DNA of 64,000 nt from Lonicera japonica (Eukaryota > Streptophyta > Magnoliopsida > Dipsacales > Caprifoliaceae): contig CM038466.1 in NCBI GenBank assembly GCA_021464415.1, positions 48,173,356-48,237,355 of the forward strand. The letters run 5' to 3'. The notes below the pieces were generated by a model. The model was not told the DNA's origin, ran no database searches, and worked only from the letters and a program-made list of their open reading frames with translations. Each line of letters opens with the position of its first letter. Within the stretch, counting starts at the first letter, position 1. Below, piece after piece: positions 13,452 to 25,807 of the stretch. A program made the translations under genes and the position numbers.

Positions 13452-14049
13452 TGAATCTTTTTCTTTCGGCAAAAATTATAACATAGATTGCAGTAAGTTT
13501 CCAATGAGAATTACTACAGAAGAAAAAAAGTATAAGAGTTAACACTAATTCATACTCTATAATAATTACTAAATTATATAGCAAATTAATATTTGACTCA
13601 ATATTCTAAGAGTCTCTTTACTCAAATTCACCGCGTTTGCCAAATTAGTGAATAATCCAAAATTTTGTTTTTAGCTCTTCATTTTGCCCGTGGGTGAAAA
13701 ATACATTTATTCTAATTTAATTTACTAATTACATGGCTAAATTACCTAATAATCTTTAGTAATTAATATATTGGATTTGTTCCACATTTAGTTTTGATAT
13801 TTGTCAACTCTACCAAAAAAAAGAAAGTGATATATTTAAAACAAGAAGGAAAAAAATATTTTTTTCTCTCCTCTCTCTTATTTAATGAAAAATTAATATG
13901 CGGTTATGTTTATAGGAAATTGACATATTTATTTGTTAAGTTTAATTAAATATGTGGTTGTGTTTTTTTGAATTATTTTTTTCAAAAAAAAATGTCTATC
14001 TAATTAAAGTAATATATGTTTCCTAATCTTGTACAAAAGCAATCTCTTA
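13452..14049. other. Intergenic stretch, nothing recognised
   Basis: AT-rich, with no coding signal seen. Confidence 0.5.
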
Positions 14050-14421
14050 GGCCTCGTTTGATTCGGGTATTAAAAAGTGGGATGAGATTATTAATCCCAC
14101 TTTTTTTATAATACCTTGTTTGATTCGCACAAATGTGTTGAGATTATTAATACCAGGACTAACTTAATCCCACTCTTTGTGGTATAATTTAATACCGGGG
14201 GGAGGTGGTATTATTTATCCAGGATTAAAAAAAATGAATTATATATTTTCAAAAATGTCATTGCTACTATAATATTTTCAAAAATGCCACCACCACCCTC
14301 CCCCCACCCCACCCCACCCCACCCCCCACGCCCCCCACCACCACCCCAACCCTCCTCCACGCCACCCACCCACCCCACCACCACCCCAACCCTCCTCCTA
14401 ATACCTGAATCAAACGAGGCC
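14050..14421. mobile_element. Tourist-like MITE family B, copy 2
   Basis: Perfect-looking terminal repeats: GGCCTCGTTTGATTCGGGTA on the left and ACCTGAATCAAACGAGGCC on the right. The 3-bp duplication TTA is at 14047-14049 and 14422-14424, the PIF/Harbinger signature. The interior has a C-rich CCACCCCACCCC repeat block at about 14286-14398. It has no real coding capacity; the proline-rich reading frame across the C-rich block is an artefact of the repeat. Confidence 0.85.
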
Positions 14422-15281
14422 TTATTGTATAAAACCGTATGCAAAGATATCTTTATTATTAATGATTCTTGAATCTTCTCCCCATATCTTTGTCATCCAC
14501 TAATCAATCCTGCTGCACTTAAATATGTTTTAAGATAATGTAATGTGAAGCCATTGCAATTAAGGAGTTTATTAGATCTTATTAATTTTATACAAAGAAG
14601 ATGTTATTATGAAATTAAAGATAACAATAAAAAATTAAAACACATCTTTACGATATGAATCAACAACTTTAAAGTCAGCAATCCTTAGCGAATTATGAAT
14701 CTACAAATTCCATTGTTGATTTCTATGTTGTTGTAATCATCTAATATATGATACAATTGACCACAAGTAATTTTATATTTGGTGAATTGTTAAAACATTC
14801 ATTTTAAGGTCGGTAAATTTTTTCTTTCCGCTCTTTTGAACTCATTTCTTAGCATTTCTTTATATTTAACATTCTTTATCTTGATACTTTTAATATTTAT
14901 GTTATTTTAGTTTTACTTTTGTAATGTATTTTTTAATGTAACTTTGTTTTTAGTTTTACTTGTACGTTTTTTTTTAATATAACTGTGGTTTTAGTTTTAT
15001 TTATGTGTAATATTTACTACTAATATGTCTTCTATACATGTATCAAGTTTTAATGTTTGATAATTTTAATATAATTGTGTTTTTAGTTGTAACTGTGTAA
15101 TCTCTTTTTTAATATGACTGATTTTTTTGTGTTACTTGTGTATAATATTCACATCTAATATGTTTTATAGATGCCCCAATTTTAATGTTTGATATTTTAT
15201 ATTTACTACATGTTAACTTCTTAATTTTTTTAGTATATCTTTATCATAATGTAATTAATAATTAACAAAAGTTATAACTTG
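14422..15281. other. Intergenic stretch, nothing recognised
   Basis: T-rich sequence with diverged repeats of TTTTAATATAACTGTGTTTTTAG type at about 14890-15120. No gene seen. Confidence 0.5.
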
Positions 15282-16076
15282 TGTAGGAGGTAAAAATTAT
15301 AAGTGGGCTTTCAGCCAAGCCTAACTCTAATGGCCCATATTTTGGGTGGCCCATAGCCCACAGCATACAGAACCATCACATGTATTGACTCAAAGAATAT
15401 ACCACAAGTCCCTAAAGAAGAAAGTATAGGCCGACCAAGTGATACACCTAGATGGCCAAATATGATTACTTAGCTTAGTATAATTAACAAGACAATGAAG
15501 ATATAATGAAGACCGACCATTAGTGATTAGCCAACTGGCGGAGGAAAGTTGAACTAGAGGTTAAGTGATGGGAAACAACCACTTGGACAAATATAAATAG
15601 AGTTAGGGATAGCTGTTAGCTTTGAGTAGTGACAAAGTTTACTCTTTGTATAATAGTTTTCATAACTCATCAAACCTAATGTAACCATGTCCTATACTTA
15701 TACATAGGAAAGGATTATCCTTAACTCAAAACAATTATTTTATTCTCTTTAGCTTCCATACATAGCCTCCTCCTTCTTCCTCAAGCCAAATCATATCCCT
15801 ATTTTTCTATAATTCCATTATTGTACTAGTTATCAAGCTTAAAGCTAATACGGTTTATCCACCACACACAAGAAAGGACGTATTATTAGATTGGGTATAG
15901 AAGTCACCGGAGGAATCTACACTCAAAACTCGTATATGGTTTATGTTCTCATTATTGTTTGGTTAATATTTCATTCATTTGTAGTTTGATTATTGAGAAA
16001 CTGTTTTGTTGCCGTTTACTTCACATTTCTGGTTGCCAGTCATCCAAGTTGGGTTGATTCCCACCTTGTTGAGCTT
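15282..16076 (+). repeat. Possible solo LTR of a gypsy element
   Basis: A less AT-rich block containing a TATA-like ACAAATATAAATAGAG at about 15589-15604. Downstream is sequence like the U5 part of Tat-type LTRs (ATTGGGTATAGAAGTCACC, then GGAGGAATC). No second copy, PBS or certain target duplication was found, so both ends are approximate. The start was placed at the first TG of TGTGTAGGAGG. Confidence 0.35.
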
Positions 16077-18632
16077 GATAACTTTTAACCACTCACAACT
16101 TATAATTTACATTTATTAAATTGAAATCTTGAAACTTTTAAAATTTAAATTTAAAACCATAAAAATTCCTTAAAGATATCCCAACATTCTAATAACAACT
16201 AATTTTAGATGAATAATAATTTAAAATCTGAAAAGTCAAAAAAGGATAAGATGAAAAAAAATATAAAAGAAAAAACACAATAAAAACATTTATAAAATAT
16301 ACATTTAGTAATTATCCACTCATTTGAGTCAATTACTAATTTCTCAAAAATAAAAAAGGGGGTACAAGCAAAAAAAAATTGAATTATACGGGCTAAAAAC
16401 ATTTAATATTTCTTTATAAAATATTTTTTTATAAAGTTAAGTACATGAATACAAACATGTAATATTATAAAAGCTAAATCAAATTTTATATTGAGATTTC
16501 ATCCTCCAATTGAAAGGAAATTAGCCTCGCATTACAAATATTAAACACCTGTATAATTATAAGTAGAGCAAACTTCATTTAATCAAAATTGATAACAATA
16601 TTCAAGAAGATAGCAATAATTAAATAATACAAAACAAAAATAATTAATATAACTCCCTTAAAATTTGTAGTCTAATTAAAATCTCCAATTGATGCCAGAG
16701 TTGACATGTTTATGACTATAGTGTGCTCGACTCATTCTCGTTCTCTCTTGTAATCATTTATATTCTCTTTGTTAATTATTAAGTTAGGGTATGTTTGTCG
16801 TGCAAGACAAAAAGTATGATTGAATTAATTAATTGAATATTCTCTTTGTTAATTATAAGCTTGTTAGTGATATAAGTGAAGACTACGTATAGGGTTGTTG
16901 AAGAAGTAATCAAAAGCGAAATAAAAGGGAATGATTTTGAATGCTAGAATTTTTAAGGATGAACTAGGGTTTTAATCCCCCCAGATTTCTGGGCGTATTG
17001 TAAGTTTTGTTTATTTCAATTATTTCTTTATGATTATTTTATTTATATTAATTTTTTTTAGTAGAAGGAGAAATTTTAATTGTTACAATCATAATTCTTA
17101 ACTTTTGTTCGTTAAAATATTACATGGGCACTATCCTAATTTTGCATTTAGTACCGATAAAATTACTGGTAGTATTTCTAATCATTTATTATTTTTTTTT
17201 AAAGTTGGGTGGCTCCAATAAAATGTTATTTGTGTAGTCTTATGGTGAATCGGTGAGTCTCATATCTTATTAGTTTAATGAGTTTTCATATTCTAACATG
17301 TATTAGGAAGTAGGCCAAGTTAAAAATTAAACCCAAGCCTTAAGTCCCTTATTAATTAATAAACTTATTTAGCTAGGCTGAAAAAAAAAATGCATTAGCA
17401 CCATAGAAGGAACCTAGATCAATTCCGGAAGATTTTTGTTTTTTCTTTTTCAAAGGGCGATATTATTTACACTTTTTATTTCTGTCACAAATATTACATT
17501 TGCCATAAACATCCCCCGAAGGTAAATTTCTAATCACTAATACCCCTTAAGACTCGCCTAATAAGAAGTGAATGCAAATACACAAACTCGCCCCACTTGG
17601 GGAGAGTTTGTTTATAATAATTCACCTAACATTAGGCAATGGATTACTGGAGCGTTTTTCAAATAAGACTCACCTAATAAGAGGTAAGTGCACTCACATA
17701 AACTTGACTTACATGAGAAAAATGTGTAACTAAGTACTCACACAATATTAGGCAATGGACGAAGGTGTTTGTAACAAATAAAATTATGTTAAAATGTGTT
17801 TTTAGTTAAATTTTGAAAGGGGATGTTTGTGACAGATTTGTGGAGTGTAAATCATACCACCCTTTTCAAAACATTTTCCTCTACTTAAACATTTTCCTCT
17901 ACTTATCAATAATTGAGGGATTCTCACCCTTATCTTATGATAGTAACTTATGTAATCTTTTGAGAATTTTACACGAAATTTTAGTACTCAAAACAAATTC
18001 GCAAACAGATATGTATGACACCAATATGATCGACATTAGGTACGTATTTTAACATATTTATTTTGTAAATTTGACATCTCCCAAATTAAAAACCTTATTA
18101 CATCTTATTACATCGATTCCAAAGCCACAATACTTATAGCACATAATATTAACTATTTATTTTTCTCAAATTTCATTGAAATCATATAACTGAGATTTAT
18201 CACAAAAAAACTTGCTGTCAATTGAACAAAATACAATAATCCCCATTCATATAAATTAGGTCAACAAAAGTCCCAAAACAAATATGCATGATTGAAATCA
18301 CGAGATGAGGGCAAGAATCAGTCACCATAAATTATTGATAAGTAGATATAAAGGTCTTGAAATCAAGGAAGAAAAGCAAAAATCTTTCAAAATCGATCTA
18401 GACTCCTACGCCACTACGTTTCGCATTGTCTCAAAAATCTCTCCCACTTTTTTTTCGTTTTCGTTTTTTTTTTTTCCTCTTTATGTTTGTTTCTTTCTGT
18501 TAGCTAAATAGCTTTATTAATTAATAAGGGACTTGACGCTTGGGCTTAATCCCTCTAAGATTTGGACTTATAATCATTAAGTACATAATAAACTTAGCCC
18601 ACTTCCCAAACTAATAGGATATGAGACATTAA
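16077..18632. other. AT-rich intergenic stretch
   Basis: No gene supported. At 17570-17770 a short segment is loosely duplicated (GACTCGCCTAATAAGAAGTG and GACTCACCTAATAAGAGGTA, both followed by ATTAGGCAATGGA). Otherwise nothing is recognised. Confidence 0.5.
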
Positions 18633-18955
18633 GACCTCGTTTGATTCACAGATTTTAGTATTCAATAAAGAAAAGTCTTTCCTTTCCTTTGTTTGGCAAG
18701 CACAAATTCCGGAAACACTTTCCTGAGAGATGGAAAAGTAGTGAGTAAAACCATTCATCTCAAAACACATGGGATTGAATTTTTTTATGTGATTTTCAAG
18801 CATTTATTACAAAACATTTGGGCAACAATAGCCATACCTAAATACTTTCCATGCTTTACCAAACACAAGAAAGGAAACTTGACAGGAAATTTAGTTTCCC
18901 ACCTCTATGAGAAAGATAAAGGAATTGATTTTTCTTCCGTGAATCAAACGAGGCC
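18633..18955. mobile_element. Tourist-like MITE family A, copy 1
   Basis: About 323 bp with terminal repeats GACCTCGTTTGATTCAC and GTGAATCAAACGAGGCC, flanked by TAA at 18630-18632 and 18956-18958. The interior shares CTTTCCTTTGTTTG, AGCACAAATTCCGGAAACAC and CATGCTTTACCAAACACAAG with copies at 36450 and 43607. It is non-coding. Confidence 0.9.
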
Positions 18956-19305
18956 TAAGGGTATGTTTGGTAGGTGTTTATTTTTCTAAATTTTAAAAAC
19001 TCAATTTAAAATCAATTTTACTTTTACACTTCTCAAAATTTGTTTCACTTTACTTTCTCTCTAGAAAAAAACTTTTAAAACACCAAAACTTTAAATCCAA
19101 AAATCAAAATTAGATAAAAAAAAAATTATATGTTTGAAACCCGCTCGTTGAGATCTATAAAATAAGATTCATTGTGACTATTTTTTGAAAAAAACTTATG
19201 AGATATTTTAATTGGTTGAAAAATACTCAAACAAAAACCAAATTCACTTTTTAACATACTTTCAAATTCTCCCAAACACTAGATTTTAAAAACTCAACTC
19301 AAAAC

Positions 19306-20947
19306 TGTAGGTCGGAAAATACCCTAGAGGGGGGGTGAATAGGGTTTTAAAACTTAATGCGGAATTAAAAATCTTTTCGAAAATGTTTAAGTAAAATAAT
19401 TTACTAAACAAATTTATCAAGGAATGTAAGCAAATAAACAATCAAGTATAAGAGCAAATAAATAAGTAATCTCAAACAATTTAAACAATCAATAATAAAG
19501 AGATTGAGTTAGAAAGATAGAACCAATTTGAAGTCGAAGATTTTTTGTCCACACGGTTCGGCTTGTTCCCCCTACTCCGCACTCGGTTAGTTCCCCGAGA
19601 ATTTCCAATATAACCAATCTCCTTCCGGGTGAAGATCAAACCTCTACAAGTGTATTCTTATCACACACTCTCACAAGTATTGAAAACACCTTCAATACTC
19701 TCACAAGAAATCCCTCTTGCTAATTCTATGAGATACACCTCTCACAAAAATGATTTGAACAAGTTTTGGTGACAAACACCAATGTACAATATCTCTCTTG
19801 TGTATAACAAAATACAAATGAAACTCACACTAAGAGATATCAATATTGATCAATGAATATAAGCTCAAAGAATGAAGAGATTGATCAATGCTTTAGCTAG
19901 AATACTTGAATAATAAGAATATATGAAAAATGGTTTTGTATGATCATTCAAGTTGTTAAAAATGAGTCTTAAAACTCATATTTATAGCTTGAGAAAGTTT
20001 GTAGCCGTTTGTAGTGGATTAATTAATTAATGGGACAAAATTGTACATTTGTCAAAGTTCCAACAGCTAGTTTTGACAAAAAAATTCAAATTTGTTTTGT
20101 TAATTTCTCCCAATTTGGCCGTTGGATCATGCTCAAATTTTAGTCAAAATTTCCAGGAGATGTTGTCTAACTACTGTAAAAATTTCAAAATGATCGGAGT
20201 TCGGGAAGGCCTCCATTTTACCGTTAGATCAAAACTGTGCAAAAATTGAGGGAATTTTAAACGAAAAATAAAAATATTTTTCCAATTTAATAATTTAGTT
20301 CCAAATAAAATTCTAATGATTTTTGAACCTCAAATATATGTTTCTAAGATACCCATTTTTATTATAACTTAAAATATGATCATTTAAAATTAATATGAAT
20401 TTATTTCAAAACCGGTTTTTGCAAGAATAATGTTTTGAAATGATTTTGATTCAAACTTGGTTTTGATCAATCTAATAATGATGCAAGTTTATGTTTGAGC
20501 TATATAACCAATCAATTAAGAAACTTTACATTAATCCTAAGCAAACACTCAATTACCGACTAGGTGAGTCTTCGAATGCTTCGATTTGTTTCTTCAAATT
20601 GATTCTTCACTTGAAGCTTTTCCCTTGAAGCTTTAGCATATGATCCTTGATCTTTTGTTCTTCATGAAATGCATTGCTAGCTTGTGAGTGATGAGAATGA
20701 TTTTCTTTGACTTGTCCAACGCTTGTAGTTGAATGATCTTGATTTGGATAGATCGGTTTTAGTCGAATGCTTCATTGACTTGATCGGATATTGATTGAAT
20801 GATCCTTATCAAACTTCCTTTGAGCAATCATGCTATTCTTGATTTTCCAAATAAGAAATCTATAATCTTATATCAAGAACATGTTAAATTACACATGATT
20901 GATTTATTGTTATTATCAAAATAAGATTAAGACCTTCAAGGTCAACA
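19306..20947 (-). repeat. 3' LTR of the gag-only element
   Basis: Starts TGTAGGTCGGAAAATACC and ends AAGGTCAACA (plus-strand view). A minus-strand TATA box, TATAAATA, lies at 19979-19986. It lacks the GGAGTCGGCTCC cluster present in the LTRs at 49 and 57 kb, but shares the outer sequences and the region around the TATA box. Confidence 0.9.
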
Positions 20948-20961
20948 ATCTCACCCTTTTT
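20948..20961 (-). other. Polypurine tract of the gag-only element
   Basis: Minus strand AAAAAGGGTGAGAT directly abuts the LTR. Compared with AAAAAGGGGGAGAT in the full element, one G has become T. Confidence 0.75.
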
Positions 20962-21470
20962 GATGATGACAATAAATTAATGTGTGTTTACAATAACAAG
21001 CATAAATAGCATATGAATAATTGAAATATGCTCCCCCTCAATTTATGCATAGATAAAATAAATGATTTATAAAAAAAAATTCATATATTTGAGATAGTTT
21101 TAAAACCAATAAAATATTTTTGATCTCAAATAAGGTTTTCAAAAGAAAATAATTATCAATGTTAAAGACATAAAACAATTAAAGGTCTTACCAACATTGA
21201 TTGTCACCAACACACATTTTCTCCCCCTATGGCAACATCAAAAAGGGATCAAGGCCACGGAGAGAAAATGGTAACTCCAAGAGTGCTTCATCTATGAGGC
21301 CAAGGTGTGTATGCCTCTCCATCTTTTGCCATAAGGCAAAGGTGTGCCACCTCCTCATCGCTCGACTCGATATCGGATTCGTCTTCATCCGATTCACTTG
21401 TATGCCCTTTAAGAGTATCTTTTAATCTTTTGTATAGCTCTTCCCTCTTTGCTTTCTTCTCTCTTTTCTC

Positions 21471-22391
21471 CTATTTTCTAACCGGACAATTTGATTTGTA
21501 ATGTCCCAATTTTTGACAATGAAAGCACTTCCTTTCCTCATTATCAACTTTAGGATGAGTTGATCTATCATTATTTGAGGATGAGGGATTGTTGTCGATC
21601 TTCCCTTGGGAGTAGTTCTTCTTTGCTAGGAATTTCTCAAATTTTCTAGAGAGAAGTGCCATGTCTCCATCTCTTTTAGTTGAGCTATGATACCATATTG
21701 TCATTGGATTTACTTTATCTCCTCCTTCTTCTCTTTGCAACTCCTTCTCATGGGTTTTAAGAGAACCCAAGAGCTCATCCATGCTAAGAGTTTTGAGATT
21801 CTTGGCTTCTTGAATTGCCGTCACCTTAGGTCTCCATTTCGTTGGAAGAATCCTAAGAATTTTTTGAATTTTATCTTCATTAGAGTAAACCTTGCCAAGA
21901 AGGTCCAAAGCGTTAGTGAGAATAGAAAATCGACTATACATGGAAGCAAGAGATTCATTAGGCTCCATTTTAAATAATTCATAATCATGAACAAGCATAT
22001 TTATGTTATCGTCTTTAACTTGAGTGGTTCCTTCGTAGGTAACCTCAAGTTTATCCCAAATTTCTTTAGCCGTTTTGCAACTAAAAATTTTGTTATATTC
22101 ATCCATGCTTAATGCACAATTTAAAGCATTTAAGGCTTTGGCATTATATTGAATTTTCTTAATATCATTTTCATCATACTCGGACATTTTCTTAGGAAGA
22201 ATTTTTCCATTATCATCCTTTTTGTTAATTTCATAGGGTCCTTCAACTACAACTCTCCATTGTTCAAAATCACTAGATTGTAAAACTATGCTCATTCTAT
22301 TTTTTCAATAGCTATAATTTTTACCATCAAATAGAGGTGGTCTATGGGTGTAGAGACCTTCGGAAAGACCGGTTCCTTGATATATAGACAT
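21471..22391 (-). pseudogene. Broken gag of the gag-only element
   Basis: Starts at ATG 22391 (MSIYQGTGLSEG) like the intact gag at 57626. It then hits a stop at 22305-22307, where a Trp codon of the family (SYW) has become TGA. The same frame continues to 21471 through the UBN2-like capsid region (EIWDKLEVTYEGTTQVKDDN, FSILTNALDLLGK) and a CX2CX4HX4C zinc knuckle (CFHCQKLGHYKSNC), and ends CPVRK-stop. Further downstream, family-like sequence survives in other frames to about 21300. The coiled-coil C-terminus and second zinc knuckle are missing. It cannot make a full Gag. Confidence 0.9.
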
Positions 22392-22433
22392 GATCGTAAA
22401 CTCTAAGATTGTTAAATCAAAATAAGAGTACAA

Positions 22434-22445
22434 CCTCTGATACCA
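22434..22445 (-). other. Primer-binding site (initiator tRNA-Met)
   Basis: Minus strand TGGTATCAGAGG, two bases inside the 5' LTR. Eleven of 12 bases match the complement of the 3' end of plant initiator tRNA-Met. Confidence 0.85.
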
Positions 22446-22447
22446 AT

Positions 22448-24089
22448 TGTAGGTCGGAAAATACTCTAGAGGGGGGGTGAATAGGGTTTTAAAACTTAAT
22501 ACGGAATTAAAAATCTTTTCGAAAATGTTTAAGTAAAATAATTTACTAAACAAATTTATCAAGGAATGTAAGCAAATAAACAATCAAGTATAAGAGCAAA
22601 TAAATAAGTAATCTCAAACAATTTAAACAATCAATAATAAAGAGATTGAGTTAGAAAGATAGAACCAATTTGAAGTCGAAGATTTTTTGTCCACACGGTT
22701 AGGCTTGTTCCCCCTACTCCGCGCTCGGTTAGTTCCCCGAGAATTTTCACTATAACCGATCTCCTTCCGGGTGAAGATCAAACCTCTACAAGTGTATTCT
22801 TATCACACACTCTCACAAGTATTGAAAACACCTTCAATACTCGCACAAGAAATCCCTCTTACTAATTCTATGAGATACACCTCTCACAAAAATGATTTGA
22901 ACAAGTTTTGGTGACAAACACCAATGTACAATATCTCTCTTGTGTATAACAAAATACAAATGAAACTCACACTAAGAGATATCAATATTGATCAATGAAT
23001 ATAAGCTCAAAGAATGAAGAGATTGATCAATGCTTTAGCTAGAATACTTGAATAATAAGAATATATGAAAAATGGTTTTGTATGATCATTCAAGTTGTTA
23101 AAAATGAGTCTTAAAACTCATATTTATAGCTTGAGAAAGTTTGTAGCCGTTTGTAGTGGATTAATTAATTAATGGGACAAAATTGTACATTTGTCAAAGT
23201 TCCAACAGCTAGTTTTGACAAAAAAATTCAAATTTGTTTTGTTAATTTCTCCCAATTTGGCCGTTGGATCATGCTCAAATTTTAGTCAAAATTTCCAGGA
23301 GATGTTGTCTAACTACTGTAAAAATTTCAAAATGATCGGAGTTCGGGAAGGCCTCCATTTTACCGTTAGATCAAAACTGTGCAAAAATTGAGGGAATTTT
23401 AAACGAAAAATAAAAATATTTTTCCAATTTAATAATTTAGTTCCAAATAAAATTCTAATGATTTTTGAACCTCAAATATATGTTTCTAAGATACCCATTT
23501 TTATTATAGCTTAAAATATGATCATTTAAAATTAATATGAATTTATTTCAAAACCGGTTTTTGTAAGAATAATGTTTTGAAATGATTTTGATTCAAACTT
23601 GGTTTTGATCAATCTAATAATGATGCAAGTTTATGTTTGAGCTATATAATCAATCAATTAAGAAACTTTACATTAATCCTAAGCAAACACTCAATTACCG
23701 ACTAGGTGAGTCTTCGAATGCTTCGATTTGTTTCTTCAAATTGATTCTTCACTTGAAGCTTTTCCCTTGAAGCTTTAGCATATGATCCTTGATCTTTTGT
23801 TCTTCATGAAATGCATTGCTAGCTTGTGAGTGATGAGAATGATTTTCTTTGACTTGTCCAACGCTTGTAGTTGAATGATCTTGATTTGGATAGATCGGTT
23901 TTAGTCGAATGCTTCATTGACTTGATCGGATATTGATTGAATGATCCTTATCAAACTTTCTTTGAGCAATCATGCTATTCTTGATTTTCCAAATAAGAAA
24001 TCTATAATCTTATATCAAGAACATGTTAAATTACACATGATTGATTTATTGTTATTATCAAAATAAGATTAAGACCTTCAAGGTCAACA
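22448..24089 (-). repeat. 5' LTR of the gag-only element
   Basis: 1642 bp, the same length as its partner and differing at about 14 positions by eye, with no indels. Ends are TG and CA. It is the promoter-bearing LTR for the minus strand, with the TATAAATA equivalent near 23121-23128. Confidence 0.9.
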
Positions 24090-24111
24090 AAAACATCAAC
24101 CAAACATCACC

Positions 24112-25807
24112 TAAGGGACTATTCACTTGGCACTTAAAATGCCACTTAAATCAGAAAACTTAAAATTTTCAGATTTAAGTAGTTTAAAAAGTTGTTTGAT
24201 AACCTCAAAAATTAAGTAGCCACTTAATTTTTACCATTTAAATCTTAAAATTTCCATCGAAAATTTTAAGTGGCAACTTTGCCACTTAAATCTGAAACTT
24301 CATTTTAAAGAGTGTAAAATGTCCATTTTACATTATTTCTTTTAACAAAATTACACGGCCATCATATTCTCTGTATCCACCACAAAGATCTGTCGCATCT
24401 CTTCTTCTTCTTCTTCTTCTTCTTCTTTTTCAACTCCGGTTATCTAGGCAGTGAAAAGAAATGGTGTGGGTGATGATAAATCCATATCCAATTACACAAA
24501 CTCCTCCAAAAGAAGTTAAAATTACCCCAAGCAAAAAAAGGTACAAAAATGAACTACATATACCACACTCTTTTGTGGTATATTAAGAAAGGTAGTGTTT
24601 CAAGCAAAGCATATAATAACTAATTTGTGGGAGAATTAAGAAGATCTGGTGTGCTAAGCACATGTAATATATTACGTTTTAAGGTTGTTCATGCGTAAAA
24701 TATTGAAGTATTTGTACATATATTTTGGTTATTTTGTTTTAGATGTTTCAAAGATTAATGGTGTAGTCTTTTTTCTTCACTCAATCATACAATACCGAAA
24801 TTGGTACAATAATTCAAAAATGAGTTTTTGACTTTAGTATGATATGTTTGCATCGGCTAATCCCTACCGAATCATGTATCTTATATTAGGTAACAAGTTG
24901 CTGAGATATCATACTAGATTAGGTACCTTGTCGCCAATTTATCATAGCAATGCGGCACTGTGTGGCCGAGTAAAGAAAATAGACTATACCTTCAATATTC
25001 GAACAATTTACAACAAAAGAAAGAAAAGATATGTACAAATGCTTTAATATTTTGCTCATGCATAACCTTAAAACATAATATAATTCATAACAATGTTTGA
25101 TTTGTGATTTTACTTTATTTGTGTATGAGTTTGTCCAGGTTGACATGCCTTAACATTTTGGAAAGTTATTAGTTTGAACATTGGGATTATGTATATGGCT
25201 AGAAATTAGCTGCTGTTTGTTTATTGAGAAACTATTGTTTTGTGTCAATAAGTGTATGGAATTAACTACATTTCTTATCGATCACGTGGTTTATTTTAGC
25301 TGCAAGATAGTACGTATTTATGTTTAATTGCATCATGGACATAATTGGGTGAAATAGAATCAACTCATACCATTATTTAATACTGAACTGAGTTGTCTCC
25401 ATACTCCTTAGGTATGTTCTTTCTATAAGCATATAGTCAAGGGTTTTGCAGGTATTAATGTGCTTCATTGATTGTGCTAAGAGTTTTACAAGAGATTTAC
25501 TTAGTTTATATTAATTGTGATTAGTCTATTGTATTTTGGGAGTACGTGGGAACGATTTAGACACTCTCACCAATTGTTTTGATGACAGTGTAACTTGTTA
25601 TGTATTTGGACTTTGCAAATATGGTTTTATTATTGGACTTTGTTTTATTATTGTAATTAGGCTTTTACAAATGAAGTTTGAACATTATAGTATTATTATG
25701 TGCCAAATGTTTGTTCAAAGATGGAAGATTTTTAATTAAATTACTTTTACTTTTCTATGAAAAAGTTTAAAAAGTTAATTGTTGTTTTAAAATCGTCACC
25801 CTTGGTT
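24112..25807. other. Intergenic stretch with a small inverted repeat
   Basis: At about 24130-24300, TTGGCACTTAAAATGCCACTTAAATCAGAAA is mirrored in part by GTGGCAACTTTGCCACTTAAATCTGAAA, suggesting another small MITE without fixed ends. A (CTT)n run is at 24401-24427. The rest is AT-rich, and the short reading frames carry no family features. Confidence 0.5.
24401..24427 (+). repeat. (CTT)n microsatellite
   Basis: Nine consecutive CTT units followed by T-rich sequence. Confidence 0.9.

Larger units (their letters stand above)
19306..24089 (-). mobile_element. Gag-only (TR-GAG-like) copia/Sirevirus-type LTR element
   Basis: A complete 4784-bp insertion with two LTRs of 1642 bp each, starting TG and ending CA, flanked by the 5-bp duplication AAAAC (19301-19305 and 24090-24094). 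Only about 1500 bp lies between the LTRs: a degenerate polypurine tract, a short 3' non-coding block, a broken gag and a PBS. Pol and the third ORF are absent. Compared with the full-length relative at 49 kb, sequence near the 3' side of ORF3 is joined, at about 21240-21300, to the middle of gag. The two LTRs differ at only about 14 sites by eye, so the insertion is recent. It would need proteins supplied by another element. Confidence 0.9.
18959..24111 (+). mobile_element. MITE family C, copy 1, split by an LTR element
   Basis: The left part is 18959-19305 and the right tail is 24095-24111. Rejoined in order, they form a MITE of about 364 bp with ends GGGTATGTTTGG and CCAAACATCACC, flanked by TAA (18956-18958 and 24112-24114). 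The gag-only LTR element 19306-24089 inserted near its right end, duplicating AAAAC. The left flanking TAA is shared with the right duplication of the adjacent family A MITE. Confidence 0.75.

Noticed and set aside
14284..14472. Proline-rich and glycine-rich reading frames across the C-rich block
   Set aside because: Both are translations of the CCACCCC repeat inside a MITE with clear TIRs and target duplication.
20049..20249. Identical 66-codon frames in both LTRs of the gag-only element (also 23191-23391)
   Set aside because: Repeated only because the LTRs are near-identical, and no known domain is seen.
25536..25739. Short membrane-like frame (67 codons)
   Set aside because: Hydrophobic residues follow from T-rich DNA; no start context, domain or conserved partner.
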